Counted from the stretch's first letter, positions 17,769-26,107 are shown. The stretch: 64,000 bases of DNA from Arthrobacter sp. KBS0702 (GCF_005937985.2 NZ_CP042172.1:3038001-3102000); one strand, 5' to 3'. Translations and numbers: made by a program. The notes: generated by a model from the letters alone, not told the origin.

Positions 17769-19196
17769 ATGCGGGGTGCATCCGCCAGACCGTCGCTCTG
17801 GCGCAACCGCGACTTCCTGCTCGCCAGCAGTTCCCGTTTCCTGGCCACGGCCGGCATGGGCGCCGTCGTGGTCAGCGTCATGCTGCACCTGCAGAACGTC
17901 GCGGCGGCCGGCGCGGCGGCCGCCGGGCCGTGGCTGGTGGCCGGCTACCTGCTGTGTTCGGCACTGCCGCTGGTGCTGCTGGCACCGTGGGCGGGCCGGC
18001 TGGCCGACACCCGGGATTCCCGCACGCTCGCGACGGCGGCATCCGCGGTCAGCGCCGCAGCCGTGGCGGGGATGGGCGTCAGCTTGCAGTACGTGGACAA
18101 CCACATCCCGGTTTTGTTTGCCATGACCTTCGTGCTGGACGCCGCGCAGGCCGTGGCCGGCCCCACCTGGCAGGCACTGCTGCCCCGGATCGTCGGCGAG
18201 GAACGCACCCCGCGGGCGATGGGAACCATGCAGGCCACCATCATGATTGCCGGTATGGCCGGGCCGGCGGCGGGCGGCCTGCTCAGCGGCTGGGGCGGTT
18301 CGGGACTCGTGTTCGGCGTCGCGAGCGGCTGCTACCTGGCGATGGGCGCCGGCGCCCTGCTGATCCGGACCCGGCGCGGCACCGCGGCCGAACGGGCCGG
18401 CCGCCAGGCCCCCGCCCTGCTGGACGGCCTGCGGCTGATCCGCCGGGACCCCCTGGTCTGGGCCCTGGTGCTCGGCGCCCTGTTCTTCATCGTCGTGGGC
18501 GAGGCCACCAACGTGCTCGAGGTCTTCCTGGCCCGGGGTGAACTCGGTGCCACCGAGACCCAATACGGGCTGCTGGCAGCGGCCTTCGGCCTCGGTATGG
18601 CTGCAGGCGCGGCGCTGGCGGGCCGGATCACGACGCCGCCCGCCAGGCTGCGGGTGTTGCTGGCCTCCATGGTCCTGACCTCGGCGTTCCTGGCGGTGAT
18701 GGCGCTGGTGCCGACCGTGGAGCTGCTCTTTGCGGCCTACACGGCGATGGGCGCGGCTTGTGGCGCCCTCAACGCGGGCTTCGGGGCCATCGCGATCCTG
18801 CGCATCCCGGAAAGCGGGCGCGGCCAGGCGATGGCGATCATCGGCGGCATGACCCGGGCGGTCTCCATCGCTGCCCTGGCGATTGGCGGCCTGCTGGGCG
18901 CGCTGCTGCCGATCCGGCTGAGTTTCCTCATCACGGGGGCCGGCGGGGTGCTGGTGGCCCTGGCCGTCACCGCCTATGTGCTGCCCCGGTTCGGCCGCGA
19001 GGGCGCGGTGCCGTCGGTGGCGTCGGCTGCGGCGCCGGCCTCAGGCGGGGAGCAGGAAGCCGTCGCGCACCAGGTTGCCGACTTCGCCGAGGAGCCCCTC
19101 GCGGAACGCCACGCCGTCGTAGCCCTCGTACCCGCCCAGCAGGGCATCCAGGGCGCCGATGATCTGCCCGACGGAGAGCTCGCCGTCGCACGCTGA
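17748..19196 (+). CDS. major facilitator superfamily efflux transporter
   Basis: A 482-residue MFS permease of the EntS/drug-efflux type with 12 predicted helices. The loop 2-3 motif reads APWAGRLADTRDSR and the motif C region GMAGPAAGGLLSGW. Substrate is unknown. The last ~52 residues (after ASAAAPASGG) are read antisense through the 3' end of the convergent methyltransferase gene, a 156-bp overlap; that tail has no transporter character and looks like read-through after loss of an earlier stop. ATG 17748 is chosen over the upstream in-frame start because it follows the promoter. Confidence 0.8.
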   Translation: MKQIFHKMRGASARPSLWRNRDFLLASSSRFLATAGMGAVVVSVMLHLQNVAAAGAAAAGPWLVAGYLLCSALPLVLLAPWAGRLADTRDSRTLATAASAVSAAAVAGMGVSLQYVDNHIPVLFAMTFVLDAAQAVAGPTWQALLPRIVGEERTPRAMGTMQATIMIAGMAGPAAGGLLSGWGGSGLVFGVASGCYLAMGAGALLIRTRRGTAAERAGRQAPALLDGLRLIRRDPLVWALVLGALFFIVVGEATNVLEVFLARGELGATETQYGLLAAAFGLGMAAGAALAGRITTPPARLRVLLASMVLTSAFLAVMALVPTVELLFAAYTAMGAACGALNAGFGAIAILRIPESGRGQAMAIIGGMTRAVSIAALAIGGLLGALLPIRLSFLITGAGGVLVALAVTAYVLPRFGREGAVPSVASAAAPASGGEQEAVAHQVADFAEEPLAERHAVVALVPAQQGIQGADDLPDGELAVAR

Positions 19197-20675
19197 GACA
19201 AAGCCGGCCAGCTCGGTGCTGAGCAGGTTGGTGCGGCGCAGTCCGGCGCCCTGGCGCAGCAGGATGACGCCGGGGTGTCCGGCGCCGGGGCGCTGGTGCC
19301 GTTCCTCGGTGACGTCGTCGGCGACCAGCAGGTGCGCGGCCGATAGCTCGTGGGAGGCCAGCCAGTCCGCGCGCTCGACGGCGGCGCCCAGGTGCGGGCC
19401 GACGGGCTGTTCGATCGGGTAGGTGATCTCCTCGAAGCGGGAGATCACCGGACGGGCGGCCGCCGCGGGGCGCCGCAGCCAGATCATCCCGAAGCCGATG
19501 CCCTCCACGTTCCGCGCGGCGAAGTCGTCCAGGTACGCGGCGTAGGAGGCCTGGTAGAGCCGGCGGTCGCGGGCCTCCGAGGCGTCCTGCAGCCAGGTCT
19601 CGGCATACTGTTCCGGGCTGACCTGCTCACGCTGGATGAACCAGACGTCCGCCTCCGGGCTGGTCCAGCTTTGCGGCCGGTCCGCCCAGGCGGCACCCGC
19701 CGGGATTTCCCAGTTGCCCAGAAGCTGGGCTGTTCCGCCGGGGGCGAGGACGGTCGGGATGTCGCGGACCAGCGAGGACACAATCTCGTCCCCCGGCAGG
19801 CCGCCGTCGCGGTAGGTGAACTGGTCCGCGGCGGTCTCCCCGGCGCCGCGCGGGGTGATCACGAAGGGCGGGTTGGAGACCACGAGCTCGAACTCCTCCC
19901 CCGCCACTGGCTCGAGCAGCGAGCCCAGCCGCAGGCTCACCCGGGCCTCCAGTTCGGTCGGGTCCAGGTGCAGCGCCGCAGCGTTGAGCAGCAGGTTGAA
20001 ACGCGTGAAGGCCAGGGCCCGCTCGGAGATGTCGGTGGCGGTGACGTGTTCGGCATGGTGCAGCAGGTGGAAGGTCTGGATGCCGCAGCCGGTGCCGAGG
20101 TCCAGGGCGCGGGCCACATGTCGGCGGGCGGTGACCTGGACCAGGGTGGTGGATGCCTGCCCGATGCCCAGCACATGGTCGTGGCGCAGCACGCCCGGCC
20201 GCTGGTGCGCGGCCAGGTCGCTGGCCACCCAGAGTTCGGCGCCGCCGTTGCTGACGGTATCTTCCCCGGACGTTCCCTCCCAGCCGTAAGGGCGGAGGTC
20301 CACCTTCGCCTGGATCCGGTCGTCCCCGGACGGCTCCGCCAGACCGAGCTCCAGCAGCCCCTCGGTACGGATGCCCGGGAGGGCGGCGTCGAGGGTTCCT
20401 GTTTCCTGCGGTTCGGCCAGCAGCCAGAGCCGGACGACGGCGGCGAGCGCCGCCGTCGCTGGTGTGCTGCGGGCGGCCTCGGTGGCGATGAGGGCCGGGA
20501 TGAGCTGGTCCCGGGCCAGCGCCGCGTGGGCGGCCTCGCCGAGGAGCCCGGCGACGCCGTCGACCGTGTAGCCGATCCGGCGCAGGTCCGCGGCGAGCGC
20601 CTGGAGCAACTCGGGGAAGTCGCTGCGGGGAGCGTCGGGGGTGTTACCGGCCGTGAAAAGCGTTGAAGGGGTCAC
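19041..20675 (-). CDS. class I SAM-dependent methyltransferase (PrmC/HemK-like core)
   Basis: A 544-residue protein with an actinobacterial N-terminal helical domain (about 1-130), a Rossmann methyltransferase core, and a C-terminal domain. SAM-binding motif I is ALDLGTGCGIQTF near residue 190, and the amide- or base-methylating motif is VVSNPPFVI near 270. NPPF/Y motifs mark enzymes that methylate glutamine side chains or N6/N2 of bases; the substrate is not known. GTG at 20675 follows TAAACT by 6 nt with no Shine-Dalgarno, so it is probably leaderless. The 3' end overlaps the convergent MFS gene by 156 bp. Confidence 0.8.
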   Translation of the reverse strand: MTPSTLFTAGNTPDAPRSDFPELLQALAADLRRIGYTVDGVAGLLGEAAHAALARDQLIPALIATEAARSTPATAALAAVVRLWLLAEPQETGTLDAALPGIRTEGLLELGLAEPSGDDRIQAKVDLRPYGWEGTSGEDTVSNGGAELWVASDLAAHQRPGVLRHDHVLGIGQASTTLVQVTARRHVARALDLGTGCGIQTFHLLHHAEHVTATDISERALAFTRFNLLLNAAALHLDPTELEARVSLRLGSLLEPVAGEEFELVVSNPPFVITPRGAGETAADQFTYRDGGLPGDEIVSSLVRDIPTVLAPGGTAQLLGNWEIPAGAAWADRPQSWTSPEADVWFIQREQVSPEQYAETWLQDASEARDRRLYQASYAAYLDDFAARNVEGIGFGMIWLRRPAAAARPVISRFEEITYPIEQPVGPHLGAAVERADWLASHELSAAHLLVADDVTEERHQRPGAGHPGVILLRQGAGLRRTNLLSTELAGFVSACDGELSVGQIIGALDALLGGYEGYDGVAFREGLLGEVGNLVRDGFLLPA

Positions 20676-20749
20676 CGGACAAGTTTAGGCGCGGGCTATG
20701 CAGGTCCCTGCCGGCTCCTGGCGGCCCTTGCCGCGGAATCGTTTCCGGG

Positions 20750-21517
20750 CTAGAGGTGTTTGCGCGCGTAGGCCTGCAGTGCGTCCCGCACGAAGGCCGC
20801 CCCGGCCGCCCCGCCGTAGTTGGCGGAGAAGCGCGGATCCGCCACGTACATGTCGCCCAGGCCGGTCACGTACTCCTTCACGCTCCCGCCGGCTGCGGCA
20901 GGGGTCCCCGGAGTGCCGCTGAGCCACTCGACCTGGCGCCGGGCCAGGTCCTGCGCTTCCGGACCGTCCGGGGCGGTCCCAGATTCCGCGGCCGCGGTCC
21001 AGTCGTCGCCGAGTTGCTTGGAGGCCCGCTTCCAGGTTTCCTTGTCGGCGGCACCCAGGCCGCGCCACCATGCGTCGCCCTGCGCGTACGCGTCCTTGCC
21101 CCATCGCTCCTGTACCTCCTGCTGGTAACGGGTGTGGTCGAAGCCGTCGAACATTTTCTCTGCCATGATTTCCCTTCCTGCCTGCACTGCCTCGATGGTG
21201 TGCTGGACCGACGCGATCTGCCGGGCCAGCCTGTCCTGTTCCTGCCGCAGCCACGCCAAGTGGCCGGCCAGCGCACGCTCCGCAGGCCGTTCGTGGGCGA
21301 GGACCTCGGCGATCGCCGGCAGGCCCAGGCCCAGCTCGCGCAGGAGCAGGATGCGCTGGAGCCGGAGCAGCGCGGCCTGGTCGTAGTACCGGTAGCCGTT
21401 CTCCCCGGTGCGGCTTGGCTTGAGCAGCCCAACGCCGTCGTAGTGGCGAAGGGTCCGGCTTGTGGTGCCGGCAAGCTTGGCGATCTGCTGCACTGACCAC
21501 TCCACAGCCCGCTCCAC
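20750..21517 (-). CDS. MerR-family regulator with TipAS antibiotic-recognition domain
   Basis: A 255-residue TipAL-like activator. Residues 1-75 are a MerR helix-turn-helix (VQQIAKLAGTTSRTLRHYD, then NGYRYYDQAALLRLQRI), residues 80-115 the dimer coiled coil, and about 130-250 the TipAS fold (MFDGFDHTRYQQEVQERWG, then FVRDALQAYARKHL). TipAS domains bind thiopeptide-like drugs; the Streptomyces protein traps them on a cysteine, but this one has no cysteine at all, so binding here would be non-covalent or different. GGAGGAG precedes the GTG start. It lies beside its own MerR-type promoter. Confidence 0.88.
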   Translation of the reverse strand: MERAVEWSVQQIAKLAGTTSRTLRHYDGVGLLKPSRTGENGYRYYDQAALLRLQRILLLRELGLGLPAIAEVLAHERPAERALAGHLAWLRQEQDRLARQIASVQHTIEAVQAGREIMAEKMFDGFDHTRYQQEVQERWGKDAYAQGDAWWRGLGAADKETWKRASKQLGDDWTAAAESGTAPDGPEAQDLARRQVEWLSGTPGTPAAAGGSVKEYVTGLGDMYVADPRFSANYGGAAGAAFVRDALQAYARKHL

Positions 21518-21560
21518 GACGACTCCTCCCGCATCCCGGTCTTTCCGGGCCGCTACTGCG

Positions 21561-21591
21561 AGCCTAAATCTTGACGTTGCGTCAAGGTCAA
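21561..21591 (-). promoter_or_regulatory. MerR-type promoter with 19-bp spacer and operator
   Basis: On the minus strand TTGACC (21591-21586) and TAGGCT (21566-21561) are separated by exactly 19 bp, the over-long spacer that MerR activators correct by twisting DNA. The spacer holds the palindrome CTTGAC-gttgc-GTCAAG (21570-21586). It lies 44 bp upstream of the TipAS-type regulator and points at it, so autoactivation is expected. Confidence 0.8.
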
Positions 21592-21672
21592 GCCCTGCCG
21601 GTTTGGCCGGCCGGCCGGTGTGCAGGCGGGTGTGCCGGCAGGTGGGCCGGTTTGCCGGACTCGGCCCAGGCG

Positions 21673-21678
21673 TACCAT
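21673..21678 (+). promoter_or_regulatory. -10 box of the leader ORF and PheRS-like gene
   Basis: TACCAT ends 6 nt before the ATG of the leader ORF, the spacing expected for leaderless transcription. A TTTGCC (21651-21656) lies 16 bp upstream as a possible -35. Confidence 0.45.
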
Positions 21679-21684
21679 TGAGCC

Positions 21685-21756
21685 ATGCACAAGCAGCAGC
21701 GATTTATCAGCCCTCGGCCGCTTACCGGCCGCACGGGCTTCCTGACGCGCGCCTAA
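21685..21756 (+). CDS. candidate 23-codon leader peptide
   Basis: A short frame, beginning MHKQQRF and ending FLTRA, lies 79 bp before the PheRS-like gene and starts right after a TACCAT box. It has two phenylalanine codons (7 and 19) and no run of one amino acid. An internal CGGCCG-cttac-CGGCCG hairpin lies in its second half (21715-21731). The stop is 11 bases before the strand that masks the downstream ribosome-binding site, a layout typical of translational attenuators. Evidence is positional; coding has not been shown. Confidence 0.45.
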   Translation: MHKQQRFISPRPLTGRTGFLTRA

Positions 21757-21767
21757 CTGCGGCCGCC

Positions 21768-21832
21768 GGGGTCCGTCCGGCGCAGCGGCTGAGGGTGACT
21801 TTCCCTCCCCGCCGCTGAAAACCAAGGACCCC
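21768..21832 (+). promoter_or_regulatory. ribosome-binding-site-masking stem (putative attenuator)
   Basis: GGGGTCC at 21768-21774 is exactly complementary to GGACCCC at 21826-21832, which contains part of the AAGGA Shine-Dalgarno (21824-21828) of the PheRS-like gene. Inside lies a second hairpin, CAGCGGC/GCCGCTG (21783-21789 with 21811-21817) extended by GAGGG/CCCTC. Folding would hide the ribosome-binding site. Ribosomes on the leader ORF could disturb the fold. No T-box sequence is present. Confidence 0.5.
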
Positions 21833-21835
21833 GCC

Positions 21836-22993
21836 ATGAAGACCTACCTTTCCCTGCCCGAACTGAACTCCGCCCTCGCCGTGCGCGACTTATCTGATCC
21901 GGCCGCCGGACCGCACGCCGTCCAACTGCTGCTGGCCGAAGTGGTGGCCGGTCTGGAACGGCTCTGGGACATTCCAGCCACGACGCACCGCCAGAACCCC
22001 CTCGTGGCCACCGCGGACAACTATGACCGCCTGGGCTACTCGGGCGACGACGTCACCCGGGACTCGCGCTATTCCCGCCACGTCAGCCCCACCGTGATGC
22101 TCCGCAGCCACACCTCGGCCGGGATCCCCGCCCTGCTGGACACGCTCCGCGGAGAGACCGGCCACTACGACCGGCTCCACGTGCTGCCGGGCCTGGTTTA
22201 CCGGCGCGATGCCGTGGACCGGACCCACGTCGGCACGCCGCACCAGGTGGATCTGTGGCGGCTCAAGGCCCGCGGCCTGCTGGGCCCGGCAGAGCTGCAT
22301 GCCATGATGGCCGCGGTGGTGGAAGCCGTGCTGCCGGCCGCCGAGTATCCGGACGTGCAGTGGCGCGCCACGCCGGCGGAACACAGCTATACGGCGATGG
22401 GGCAGCAGCTGGACGTGCTGGTGACCCGGCCCGACGGCACCCGGGAGTGGCTGGAACTGGCCGAGTGCGGGCTTGTGGCCGCGCGGGTGCTGCGCGGCTC
22501 CGGGCTGGATTCCCGACGCTGGGCCGGGCTGGCCCTGGGCTTGGGGCTGGACCGGGCGCTGATGCTGCGCAAGGGCATCCAGGACATCCGGCTCCTTCGC
22601 TCGGAACATCCGGAGGTGCAGTCGCAGTTGCAGGACCTCCGGCTGTACCGGCCGGTATCCGCCATGCCGGAGATCCGGCGCGACCTGTCCCTGGTCCTGG
22701 ACGCGGTCGAGGAGGCCGACGGCGAGCTGCTGGGCGACCTGGCACGCACCGCCCTCGGCGCGGACGCCGAGCTCGTGGCTGCGCTGGAGATCCGGGCCGT
22801 GACGCCGGCCACGGAGCTTCCGCAGGCCGCCGTCGAACGCCTCCGGCTGGCACCGGGCCAGGTGAACGTCCTCGTCCGGCTGGTCCTGCAGCCGCTGGAC
22901 CGGACCCTGACGGATGCGGAGGCGAACCGGCTGCGGGACCGGATCTATCTGACCCTGCACCGCGGCCGGGTGCTGGAGCTGATCGCCGGCTAG
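21836..22993 (+). CDS. stand-alone phenylalanyl-tRNA synthetase-like protein (PheS core + FDX-ACB domain)
   Basis: A 385-residue class II synthetase-like protein. Motif 2 is LVYRRDAVDRTH...PHQVD (PheS usually RRD..DATH...FHQ-E), the segment WLELAECGLVAARVL matches PheS EVLGCGMV-P-VL, and motif 3 is GLALGLGLDRALML. From about residue 290 a ferredoxin-fold anticodon-binding domain follows (MPEIRRDLSLVLDAV, DRTLTDAEANRLRDRI). This single-chain order is that of mitochondrial PheRS, not the bacterial PheS2T2 enzyme. Several pocket residues differ (PFTEP-type to SYTAM, FHQ-E to PHQ-D), so tRNA-Phe charging is doubtful. AAGGA 7 nt before the ATG is masked by a stem. Confidence 0.8.
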   Translation: MKTYLSLPELNSALAVRDLSDPAAGPHAVQLLLAEVVAGLERLWDIPATTHRQNPLVATADNYDRLGYSGDDVTRDSRYSRHVSPTVMLRSHTSAGIPALLDTLRGETGHYDRLHVLPGLVYRRDAVDRTHVGTPHQVDLWRLKARGLLGPAELHAMMAAVVEAVLPAAEYPDVQWRATPAEHSYTAMGQQLDVLVTRPDGTREWLELAECGLVAARVLRGSGLDSRRWAGLALGLGLDRALMLRKGIQDIRLLRSEHPEVQSQLQDLRLYRPVSAMPEIRRDLSLVLDAVEEADGELLGDLARTALGADAELVAALEIRAVTPATELPQAAVERLRLAPGQVNVLVRLVLQPLDRTLTDAEANRLRDRIYLTLHRGRVLELIAG

Positions 22994-23043
22994 CGTGACC
23001 GGGCACGGGCGGGGAGGGGCGCTGGAGCCGGTAAGTTGGAGGC

Positions 23044-23499
23044 ATGCTTTTCGCTCCCCCTCTGACGCGCCGCCCCCGAGCCGTCCGGCGTGCCCTCGCG
23101 GCGGCGGCCGGTGCCGCCGTTGTACTCGGCGCCTCGGCGTGCTCCCCCGCCGGTTCAATCGAATCCGCCAATGTGGACAGCTGGAAGGCCACCGCCCTGC
23201 CGTCTGCCAGCGGGATCGTCCTGGCGGACGCGGGCAAGATCCTGAACCGGGATCCGATCGCCAAAGATGCCACCGTACCGGCGGGCAGCTACACCCTGAC
23301 GATGAGCTGCGACGGCGGCGGCAAGGAATTCTTCGACGTCTCCCTCGACGGCAACCGGCTCGCGGAGGCCGGGGCCGCCTGCAACGGGAGCCGGGAAACC
23401 GCCAGGATCAAGGTGCCCGCAGCCGGCCGGTTGACGATCAGCGCGTCCAGCGTGGACGCCCCGCTCATCTTTGCCTACCAGCTGGTGCCCGCCAACTGA
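23044..23499 (+). CDS. small lipoprotein (paralogue 1)
   Basis: A 151-residue secreted lipoprotein. An Arg-rich start, a hydrophobic stretch and lipobox LGASAC (Cys near 33) form a type II signal peptide. The mature domain is beta-rich with two cysteines (MSCDGGG, GAACNGS) that may form a disulfide, and ends APLIFAYQLVPAN. It is paralogous to the next gene: GSYTLTMSC versus GTYALTLVC, and FAYQL versus FAYRV at the ends. I do not recognise a named family. Confidence 0.7.
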   Translation: MLFAPPLTRRPRAVRRALAAAAGAAVVLGASACSPAGSIESANVDSWKATALPSASGIVLADAGKILNRDPIAKDATVPAGSYTLTMSCDGGGKEFFDVSLDGNRLAEAGAACNGSRETARIKVPAAGRLTISASSVDAPLIFAYQLVPAN

Positions 23500-23549
23500 C
23501 GGGCCCATCGGCTCTGGTCCGGCGCCGCGGCCGGGCTTAAAGTCGGAGT

Positions 23550-24086
23550 ATGCCCACCGCGCAGGCACCACGGCTGCATCGGTCGCGCGGCGCGGTCGCC
23601 GCCGCCGCGCTGGCCGTTGCCTTGGCCTGCGGACTGTCAGCTTGCGAGTATGAGTACGACGACGGCCTGTCCGCCGACGACACACCGTCCCCGTCGGTGA
23701 CGTATACGGACGCAGCGCTCCCCCAGGATCCCGGTATGAACCGGCCGGTGACCGGGGCGGACCTGAACCACTGGGTGGCGGAAGTGTTGCCGGAGCTCCA
23801 AGGCCAGGTCTTTCATACCGGCTACGGCCTGCTGGACGCCGGGGCGACGCGGAATGAAACCACCACGCAATTGCCCAGCGGAACCTACGCCTTAACGCTG
23901 GTCTGCCGAAGCACCAGGCGCGTGTCCTTCACCATCCGGGACAAAGAAAACATCCTGGTGGACCTGAGCCTGCGGTGCGGCACCTCGCGGGTCAACGTGG
24001 TGCAGCTGGCCGCGGACACCGTCCTGACGGTCCGGGTCGAGTCGCTGGCGCCGGCGAACTTCGCCTACCGCGTTAGCCGCCTCTGA
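23550..24086 (+). CDS. small lipoprotein (paralogue 2)
   Basis: A 178-residue lipoprotein with signal peptide and lipobox CGLSAC (Cys near 32), then an acidic linker (EYEYDDGLSADD). The C-terminal 110 residues repeat the domain of the preceding gene: LPSGTYALTLVC, LSLRCGTSRVNVVQLAADT, and the ending LAPANFAYRVSRL. The spacing of the two conserved cysteines is similar. Fifty bases separate the two genes. Tandem duplication followed by N-terminal divergence is the simplest reading. Function unknown. Confidence 0.7.
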   Translation: MPTAQAPRLHRSRGAVAAAALAVALACGLSACEYEYDDGLSADDTPSPSVTYTDAALPQDPGMNRPVTGADLNHWVAEVLPELQGQVFHTGYGLLDAGATRNETTTQLPSGTYALTLVCRSTRRVSFTIRDKENILVDLSLRCGTSRVNVVQLAADTVLTVRVESLAPANFAYRVSRL

Positions 24087-24112
24087 GTCCTTGGCGGCCG
24101 CTGCGCAGGCGA

Positions 24113-25057
24113 CTAGGTCGCAGCCGGGCTCTGCGCAGTTTTGCTCTGCTCTCGGGGCTCAGGCGGTGCAGCCGTGGGGCAGCCGTCGGGGCAGCGCAAC
24201 GTCGCGGGGTCCGAGGCGCAGTCGGCGCAATACAGGGTCAGCGTCCGGCAACTCGGGTTGGAGCAGTTCTCAAACTTGCTCGTGGGGGCTTCGCAGCGGA
24301 CGCACTGGCCGATCGTTTTCGCATCTTCACTGAACTCGAGGTGCATGCGCTTGTCGAACACGTAAAGCGATCCCTCCCAGAGCCCCTGGTCCTTGAACGC
24401 CTCGCCGTAGCGGACGATGCCGCCGTCGAGCTGGTAAACCTCTTTGAAGCCGCGGTTGACCATCAGGCTGGAGAGGACCTCGCAGCGGATGCCGCCGGTG
24501 CAGTAGGTAACGACGGGCTTGTCTTTGAGGGCGTCGTACTTGCCCGAGTCGAGTTCCCTGATGAAATCGTGGGTGGTGGCAACGTCGGGGACGACAGCGT
24601 CCTTGAACCTGCCGATCTGCGCCTCGAAGCCGTTGCGCCCGTCGAAGAACACCACTTCGTCACCGGCCTGCTTCTTCTCCTCCACGAGCCGGTGCAGTTC
24701 TTCCGGTGCAAGGTGGGTGCCGCCGCCGACGACGCCGTTTTCGTCTACCTTGAGCTCGCCCGGGGCGCCGAAGGAGACAATCTCTTCCCGCACCTTGACG
24801 CTGAGCCGGGGGAAGTCCTCGGCCCCGCCGTCGGACCATTTCACGTCGACGCCGCGGAAGCCTTTGTATTCGCGGGTCGTCTTGACGTACTGCTTGACGG
24901 CTCCGATCTCGCCGCCGACGGTCGCGTTGATGCCGTCCTTGGAGATGATGATCCGGCCGGTCAGCCCGAGTTTCTCGCAGAGGGCGCGCTGCCAGAGCCG
25001 GACCGCTTCCGGGTCCGCGATCGGGGTAAAGCCGTAAAAGAGCACAATTCGATTCAC
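24113..25057 (-). CDS. trhO: tRNA uridine(34) hydroxylase, rhodanese family
   Basis: A 314-residue TrhO/YceA-type protein, which makes 5-hydroxyuridine at the wobble position in E. coli. It has an N-terminal acylphosphatase-like domain ([30 protein letters not shown]), a rhodanese domain with the active-site loop CTGGIRCE near residue 180, and a C-terminal zinc ribbon with cysteines CVRCEAP, NCSNPSC, YCADC and CPDGC. GTG at 25057 follows TACGCT by 7 nt with no Shine-Dalgarno, fitting a leaderless message. Confidence 0.88.
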   Translation of the reverse strand: MNRIVLFYGFTPIADPEAVRLWQRALCEKLGLTGRIIISKDGINATVGGEIGAVKQYVKTTREYKGFRGVDVKWSDGGAEDFPRLSVKVREEIVSFGAPGELKVDENGVVGGGTHLAPEELHRLVEEKKQAGDEVVFFDGRNGFEAQIGRFKDAVVPDVATTHDFIRELDSGKYDALKDKPVVTYCTGGIRCEVLSSLMVNRGFKEVYQLDGGIVRYGEAFKDQGLWEGSLYVFDKRMHLEFSEDAKTIGQCVRCEAPTSKFENCSNPSCRTLTLYCADCASDPATLRCPDGCPTAAPPEPREQSKTAQSPAAT

Positions 25058-25320
25058 GTATTTAAGCGTACTGGGCAGGGCAAAACGCAGTGCCGGGCCG
25101 GGCACGGACCAAGCGGCCGCGCAGTCCGCCGCCCAGTCCGCTGTCGCAGCATGGGGGCTGCCGGCGCGGCCCACCGGCGCCGCGCCGGGGGGCCTCCGGC
25201 GCGGCCCGCGGGGCGCTCTCCTCCCACGGCGGCTGCCCTCTCCCGGCCGATTGGGGTCACAATTGCGTAAGCAAGGGCCCTCACCGAACCCGGCCCCTGT
25301 TGCTTGTGCCGGGGCTGGAA

Positions 25321-25326
25321 TACTCT
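25321..25326 (+). promoter_or_regulatory. -10 box for a leaderless GNAT gene
   Basis: TACTCT ends 6 nt before the ATG at 25333, placing transcription start on or next to the first codon. TTGCTT lies about 15 bp upstream as a possible -35. Confidence 0.45.
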
Positions 25327-25332
25327 CATCTC

Positions 25333-26025
25333 ATGAGTCTTGACGCCATGGTTGAAGACACCACCCACCTCCTTGAGGTCTGGGTTGCCGGGTGGGCCGG
25401 TTGCCGGGGGTATGAGACGCGCAGGGAGGGCCGCTTCCCTGCCGTACTGAGAGCGGACACCACCCACGAATGGGAATATTTCGCCCATGATCCCTCAGAC
25501 TCGGAGTTCGCTGACCTGGCCGCCAAGACCGCCGAGGTCCCGGCCCGGATCCTCACGATCCTCACGAACAATGTGCCTCGCTACACCTCCCTGGCCGCGC
25601 AGCACCGGCTGAACGTCACCTCTGCGTCGCAGACCATGATGATCGTGGACATGGAGACCCAGGACTCCGAGGATCCCTGGCTTCCGGACGACGACCTCAG
25701 GTGGGTGCCGTCGACAGCGGGCGGGGTACATCACGCCGTCGTCTATGCCGGCGATGAGGTCGCTGCCAGCGGACGGGTGTTCGTCGCCGACCACACCGCC
25801 GTCTTTGACAAGATCGTGACGGAGCCTGGGTTCCAGCGCCGGGGGCTCGGCAGCTTCATCATGCGGGCCCTGGCCGCGCAGGCGTTCGAGCACGACGTCG
25901 AAAGCGGGCTCCTGCTGGCCTCGCTGGACGGCCAGCAGCTGTACTCACATCTCGGCTGGAGCACGGTGTGCCACGTCCTGATGCTCTCTTCATCGGACGA
26001 GGGTGCCGACCTCTCCGTGGAGTGA
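25333..26025 (+). CDS. GNAT-family N-acetyltransferase
   Basis: A 230-residue protein whose C-terminal half is a GNAT fold: strand GRVFVADHTAVFDKI, then the acetyl-CoA loop PGFQRRGLGSFIM (Q/RxxGxG/A motif) and the final GLLLASLDGQQLYSHLGWS. The N-terminal ~110 residues form an extra domain with the pattern WVAGWAGCRG and are seen in actinobacterial acetyltransferases. Substrate unknown. ATG 25333 follows a TACTCT box by 6 nt with no Shine-Dalgarno, so it is probably leaderless; the open frame extends upstream into low-quality sequence. Confidence 0.82.
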   Translation: MSLDAMVEDTTHLLEVWVAGWAGCRGYETRREGRFPAVLRADTTHEWEYFAHDPSDSEFADLAAKTAEVPARILTILTNNVPRYTSLAAQHRLNVTSASQTMMIVDMETQDSEDPWLPDDDLRWVPSTAGGVHHAVVYAGDEVAASGRVFVADHTAVFDKIVTEPGFQRRGLGSFIMRALAAQAFEHDVESGLLLASLDGQQLYSHLGWSTVCHVLMLSSSDEGADLSVE

Positions 26026-26107
26026 GGCGGAGTCCTGCCCGGGAAGCGGGTCCGGGCGGCGGGCGGATCCTGCCGGGCGATTTGAGCCCGGGTGAAACAA
26101 TGTTGGA

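Noticed and set aside
21685..21835. T-box riboswitch before the PheRS-like gene
   Set aside because: No T-box consensus or specifier loop is visible; the RBS-masking stem with leader ORF explains the structure better.
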